This document shows, piece by piece, positions 60,430-64,000 of a DNA stretch of 64,000 nt. The first letter of the stretch is position 1. Each line of letters starts with the position of its first letter. The stretch is from Cohnella herbarum (GTDB taxonomy: Bacteria > Bacillota > Bacilli > Paenibacillales > Paenibacillaceae), in assembly GCF_012849095.1 (NCBI RefSeq), contig NZ_CP051680.1, forward strand, positions 3,100,001 through 3,164,000, given 5' to 3'. The position numbers and the translations under genes are program-made. The notes under the pieces were generated by a model. That model was given only the letters and a program-made list of their open reading frames with translations. It searched no databases and had not been told where the DNA came from.

Positions 60430-62022
60430 TTATTTCCTAAGGGCTTGCTTAAATTCCATCGGCAATTTGCCGTAATGCTTTTTGAACATATCGCTAAAAT
60501 GCCTCGCGTTATTGTAGCCTACTTTTTCCGCGATCTCATACACCATCAGATCCGTCTGGCTGAGCAAGGATACGGCTTGCTTCATCCGAATCTCCGTCAC
60601 GTATTGCTTAAAGTTCTGATCCGTGTGCTTCTTGAAGAAGCTGCTAAAGTAGTAGGGATTCATAAAAGCGATGGCCGACACCGACTCCAAGGAAATTTCT
60701 TCGCTATAATTCTCCTCGATATATTGCTTGATCTTGGTCAAAACAAGCTTCTCCTTGTTGCCGCTCTTATCATCTATCCTCTGATAAAGCTCCTCGACAA
60801 TATGGTAAATCCCGCGCTCCATTTCGTCGAACGTTTCATATTCCCCCAGCAAGCTCTGCAGACCGTGAATGTCGAATCCCCAATCCGGCAATTGCACTCC
60901 TGATTTCTTGATTTCTTGGACGATAAACAAAATCGTGGAGAAGCACGTCGACACCGCTAACGAGACATTACCGGTCGTCGCCGAACGAATAGCCTTCAGC
61001 AAAGGAGTAAGTCCCGACTTCACGTCATCCCATGCGTGGTTCGTTAAACCGCGAATGATCTCTACCTGCAGGGAGTATAGCTCGCTCTCTACGGAAATCT
61101 TCGCGCTATGCGCTTCGGAAGGAATCACTCGGTTTAATCCGACGAAATATTTCAATTGCAGCGCCTGTCCGGCTTGCACGTAGGCTTGCGCCAGTTCTGC
61201 TCCGGTCGCGACAGGCTTGCTTAATCCGATGGATACGTTAAGCTTAAGGAACGAACCGATCTTCTCCTTGATCTCATATGCGATCTGCATCGGTTCGTCC
61301 GGATCAGCATGCTCGATCAAGACGACGTGCAAACTGTTTTTCATGAATACTTGTCCCCTACCCGTACCTGCAACGATTTCATTCAGAATATTCTCGATCG
61401 CAAAGGCAATTAACCTTTGCTGTTGCCCGGGCCATCTGTCCGAGTGCGCATCTATACGGTCCAGTTCGATAAGGCCGATCGTAAATAGCGGACCTTGAAG
61501 CTGGGCGATCAACTGCCTATAGGCCTCCGTACCGGTAGACAAAGATCCGTCGGTAAGCCTAATGAAACGCTCCTGCGTTTCCTCGGTTTGTTTGGCCCGT
61601 TCGAAGCGCTGCAGATCGATCTTGCTCCTGGACTTCTCGCTTTCTTCCTTAATCAGGGAAGCCGCTTTAAGCAAGACATCCTCCAACTGCTGCTTGACTA
61701 CCGGCTTCACCAAATAATCAACGGCTCCGAACGCGACCGCATCCCTCGCATAAGAAAACTCCTGATAGGCGCTAATGAAAATGACCTTAACGGCAAGGTG
61801 ACGGCTGTTGATTTCCTTAATAATATCGATGCCCGTTAGGAATGGCATACTGATATCGCTAATGACGATATCGGGTGAATGCGTGCCGATGACCTCCAAC
61901 AACTCTTGACCGTCATAAGCTTGCGCAACGATTTCCATCCCCAGTTGTTCCCACTGAATGAGCTTTCGAAGCCCTTTGATAATAAGCGGCTCGTCATCCG
62001 CCAGAATGACTCGTATCGTCAT
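60430..62022 (-). CDS. YesN-type response regulator with AraC output domain
   Basis: A 530-residue regulator: receiver domain with acidic pocket Asp9-Asp10 and phosphorylation site Asp56 (VISDISMP), a central region of about 250 residues, and two AraC helix-turn-helix motifs at the C-terminus (ISLESVSAIAFMNPYYFSSFFKKH and VYEIAEKVGYNNARHFSDMFKKHYG parts). Start at ATG 62022 after GGGGGG. It probably activates the adjacent sugar transporter in response to the histidine kinase. Confidence 0.93.
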   Translation of the reverse strand: MTIRVILADDEPLIIKGLRKLIQWEQLGMEIVAQAYDGQELLEVIGTHSPDIVISDISMPFLTGIDIIKEINSRHLAVKVIFISAYQEFSYARDAVAFGAVDYLVKPVVKQQLEDVLLKAASLIKEESEKSRSKIDLQRFERAKQTEETQERFIRLTDGSLSTGTEAYRQLIAQLQGPLFTIGLIELDRIDAHSDRWPGQQQRLIAFAIENILNEIVAGTGRGQVFMKNSLHVVLIEHADPDEPMQIAYEIKEKIGSFLKLNVSIGLSKPVATGAELAQAYVQAGQALQLKYFVGLNRVIPSEAHSAKISVESELYSLQVEIIRGLTNHAWDDVKSGLTPLLKAIRSATTGNVSLAVSTCFSTILFIVQEIKKSGVQLPDWGFDIHGLQSLLGEYETFDEMERGIYHIVEELYQRIDDKSGNKEKLVLTKIKQYIEENYSEEISLESVSAIAFMNPYYFSSFFKKHTDQNFKQYVTEIRMKQAVSLLSQTDLMVYEIAEKVGYNNARHFSDMFKKHYGKLPMEFKQALRK

Positions 62023-63790
62023 GTAGGTCCCCCCCTTTCCGAATGGGTATAAGCAAGCGCACCGAAGTTCCGACATGCTCTCGACTGCTGATGTTCAACC
62101 CATAGGGCTCGCCGCACACCACTCTGATGCGTTCGTGAACGTTTTTCATTCCTACGTTCTTGGATGGCGCCTTCGGGTCGTGAAGCATGGAATTAAGTCT
62201 CTCAAGCGTGTCCGAATCGATGCCGACTCCATCATCATATACTGTAATTCCTAGCATATCCTCCAAAGTCTCGATCGTAACCCATACGGTTCCTTTGCCG
62301 CCTTTCGGACGTATCCCATGCTGAATGGCATTCTCGACGATCGGCTGCAAGCTTAGCTTAAGCATTGACCAGTCCAAATCTACGGGATCCGCTACATCGC
62401 AGCGTAGCTCGATCCGATTCTCGAAACGGACTTTAATAATATAAAAATAATCTTTGAGGTGCTCCAATTCCCGCCGGATCGTTACCCATTCCTCGCCATA
62501 GTCGATGACGTATTTTAATTGGTTAGACAGAGAAAGAATCATATCGGCAACTTCATTGTCGTCGTTATGAACGGCATTCATCCGTATAACCTCTAAAGTG
62601 TTATAAAGATAATGGGGTCTAATCTGACTCTTAAGGGCGTTCAGTTCGGCCTGTTTCTGCTTGATTTCCGCTACGTACGCATCATTAATAAAGCTTCTTA
62701 ACCTGTCCACCATCCGATTAAACCCGTGGGCCAATCGTCCGATCTCATCCTGATTCTTAACGACGAGATTCGATTCCAGATGACCTGACTCGACTCTAAT
62801 CATCTGTTTAATAACGCTCATGATCGGTGACGACAATCGGCGCGAGAACCATATCCCCATTACGACGAGCACCAAGGCGCAGATCACGATGGCCGTATAT
62901 ACCGTGGATCGAATGGAAGTCAATTGCTCGTACAAATCGCTTTTGGACACTCGAACGACAACCTGCCCTTTCAGAAAAGGAACCTCTTCACTGAGAACGA
63001 GAACTTTACGGTTCGAAGCTTCTGATATGAAAACTTGGTCCTCTTCCATGTCCTTGTTCGTGTAATATACGGAATTGTTCGCATCCAGTACATATAATTC
63101 GTCTTTATTTCCAAGTCGCATTTCCCGGAATAGATTCACGAACACGGCAATATCCACGTCGAAATACAAGGTGCCTACAATTTTCGGAGTTGACGTAATA
63201 AGGCCGGCAGTATCGATCAAATTTCTTCCTAAAGTCATTACCCGAATCTTGGAGTTTTTATAATAGGACTCCTCGTGAACCGGGAATATGGCTAGCTGTT
63301 TTGGCTGTACCTTGAGAGGGATCTTCCAATCCTCAAGCGGGAGCGCATCGGGCAGGAACGACTTGTTGTCCTTCGTTTGAGAGTACAGCTTGTTATCTTT
63401 GCTTCTCACGAAATAAGCATTGCGGATGAAATTATCGCTGTATAGAACCGTCGTCAGAAAATCGTCGATCGACATTTCATTGATCCGTTCCTCTTCATTC
63501 ACGCTAATGCTTCGGTTCGAGGAAGCGCCTTGGGTCTCCAAATTACTGCTTCCGTAGTACATCAGCTTGGATACTTTGTCGTAATCCGAAAATAGATTAT
63601 CCAAGTTGTACCCCATGAAAAGAACCATCTGTTCCATGTTGTTATTCGTATTTCGCTCTACGTGATCCGTAAAGGTCTGGAGCGAGAAGAGGCTGAGCGC
63701 AAATAAGGGAATCAGACCGACCACGATGAACGCAGCGGAAAATTTAACGAAGACGCTTCTCCAGATTCGTTGCCAGCCACTCACACGCAT
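61994..63790 (-). CDS. YesM-type sensor histidine kinase
   Basis: A 598-residue membrane kinase: helix near residue 10-30, a large extracellular sensor of the dCache type, a second helix near 300-320, HAMP domain, His_kinase domain with phospho-acceptor His in IRPHYLYNTLEVIRM and N-box IVENAIQHGIRP, then GVGIDSDTLERL. Start: ATG 63790, though a nearby GTG is possible. It overlaps the response regulator by 29 bases, so the pair is co-expressed. The ligand is likely the sugar-bound binding protein or sugar itself. Confidence 0.93.
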   Translation of the reverse strand: MRVSGWQRIWRSVFVKFSAAFIVVGLIPLFALSLFSLQTFTDHVERNTNNNMEQMVLFMGYNLDNLFSDYDKVSKLMYYGSSNLETQGASSNRSISVNEEERINEMSIDDFLTTVLYSDNFIRNAYFVRSKDNKLYSQTKDNKSFLPDALPLEDWKIPLKVQPKQLAIFPVHEESYYKNSKIRVMTLGRNLIDTAGLITSTPKIVGTLYFDVDIAVFVNLFREMRLGNKDELYVLDANNSVYYTNKDMEEDQVFISEASNRKVLVLSEEVPFLKGQVVVRVSKSDLYEQLTSIRSTVYTAIVICALVLVVMGIWFSRRLSSPIMSVIKQMIRVESGHLESNLVVKNQDEIGRLAHGFNRMVDRLRSFINDAYVAEIKQKQAELNALKSQIRPHYLYNTLEVIRMNAVHNDDNEVADMILSLSNQLKYVIDYGEEWVTIRRELEHLKDYFYIIKVRFENRIELRCDVADPVDLDWSMLKLSLQPIVENAIQHGIRPKGGKGTVWVTIETLEDMLGITVYDDGVGIDSDTLERLNSMLHDPKAPSKNVGMKNVHERIRVVCGEPYGLNISSREHVGTSVRLLIPIRKGGDLHDDTSHSGG

Positions 63791-63829
63791 TCCCCCCCTA
63801 TTCCTAGCCTCGCCCATCTAAGGCAAGAA

Positions 63830-63856
63830 GAAGCCTTCTAACTGATGGAAGGCTTC
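63830..63856 (-). terminator. Terminator upstream of the sensor kinase
   Basis: GAAGCCTTC and GAAGGCTTC, 9-bp stem with a 9-base loop, followed by TTCTTGCC on the minus strand; it follows the partial permease gene at the window end. Confidence 0.6.
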
Positions 63857-63947
63857 TCCTACTATATTAGATCGAATCCACGTTCGTCCAGCTTGTATCC
63901 CTGGTTAACTGTACGAATGATCGCCTCTCCGCCTTAATGTGTTTTAT

Positions 63948-64000
63948 TTATCCTTTAACTCCGGTCATCGCAATCCCTTCTACGAAATAACGCTGCGCGA
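63948..64000 (-). CDS. Sugar ABC permease, C-terminal fragment (window edge)
   Basis: The last 17 codons before the stop read QRYFVEGIAMTGVKG at the C-terminus, the ending typical of MalG-type permeases. The rest lies outside the window. It suggests a second sugar transporter upstream of the two-component genes. Confidence 0.75.
   Translation of the reverse strand, partial: AQRYFVEGIAMTGVKG

Noticed and set aside
1..64000. Prophage, integrative element, restriction or defence island
   Set aside because: No integrase, transposase (apart from the Rpn-like remnant), phage structural genes, restriction genes or att-like repeats were seen; gene content is mostly conserved Bacillales core.

Overview
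The window looks like a chromosomal segment of an aerobic, endospore-forming member of the Paenibacillaceae (Paenibacillus/Cohnella type). The reasons are the Firmicute-specific primosome genes dnaB and dnaI, many sporulation genes (sda, a Spo0E-like gene, gerQ, ylbJ, two alpha/beta SASP genes, a YheC/D-like gene), strong AGGAGG ribosome binding sites with frequent TTG/GTG starts, a menaquinone pathway of the futalosine type (mqnE plus a UbiD-family gene), and gene neighbourhoods that follow the Bacillus subtilis yui/yum/yut/yun region. I see no rRNA, tRNA, CRISPR array, prophage or intact insertion sequence.

Layout. 1-6 kb: dnaB-dnaI, a GtrA protein, yuiB, the coproheme decarboxylase hemQ and aspartase. 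6-16 kb: a redox and Fe-S block, with a type II NADH dehydrogenase behind a near-perfect Rex site, the ferredoxin-NADP reductase yumC, the checkpoint gene sda with three DnaA boxes upstream, a spo0E-like gene, an ErpA-type carrier, mqnE, yutJ, yuzB and a NifU-like scaffold. 16-29 kb: a UbiD-type decarboxylase, ctaA, thioredoxin, a lipoprotein, a MurJ/YtgP flippase and an mntABCD-type metal ABC operon. 29-36 kb: a class B PBP with a CvpA/transglutaminase fusion, an MFS transporter, a toprim protein, a broken Rpn-type gene, sco1 and ctaB. 37-44 kb: gerQ, yfhP, two SASP genes with SigG promoters, trpS under a T-box, and a DUF318/DUF1980 membrane pair behind a Zur-box-like operator. 44-53 kb: pepF, DUF2225, truncated haemoglobin, ylbJ, nadK, yutD, lipA and an M23 peptidase. 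53-64 kb: a catabolic locus for unsaturated uronate oligosaccharides (kduD, DeoR regulator, kduI, GH88, sugar ABC transporter, YesMN-type two-component system) and the end of another sugar permease.

How the genes fit together. Haem and cytochrome functions (hemQ, ctaA, ctaB, sco1, haemoglobin), menaquinone synthesis and two NADH dehydrogenase-like flavoproteins together describe an aerobic respiratory chain. Fe-S genes (ErpA-type, NifU-type) support the radical-SAM enzymes MqnE and LipA. The last 10 kb would sense, import and degrade oligosaccharides left by polysaccharide lyases: GH88 removes the unsaturated uronic acid, then KduI and KduD carry it toward 2-keto-3-deoxygluconate.

The least explained items are the putatively zinc-controlled DUF318/DUF1980 pair with its His-rich loop, a structured 167-bp intergenic repeat with a short relative 3 kb away, a hairpin that hides the ribosome binding site of a zinc-ribbon gene, a catabolite-type operator beside a 28-residue membrane microprotein, and a precise dyad just upstream of the ctaA promoter. 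All calls come from reading the sequence and from memory of protein families; no database search was made.
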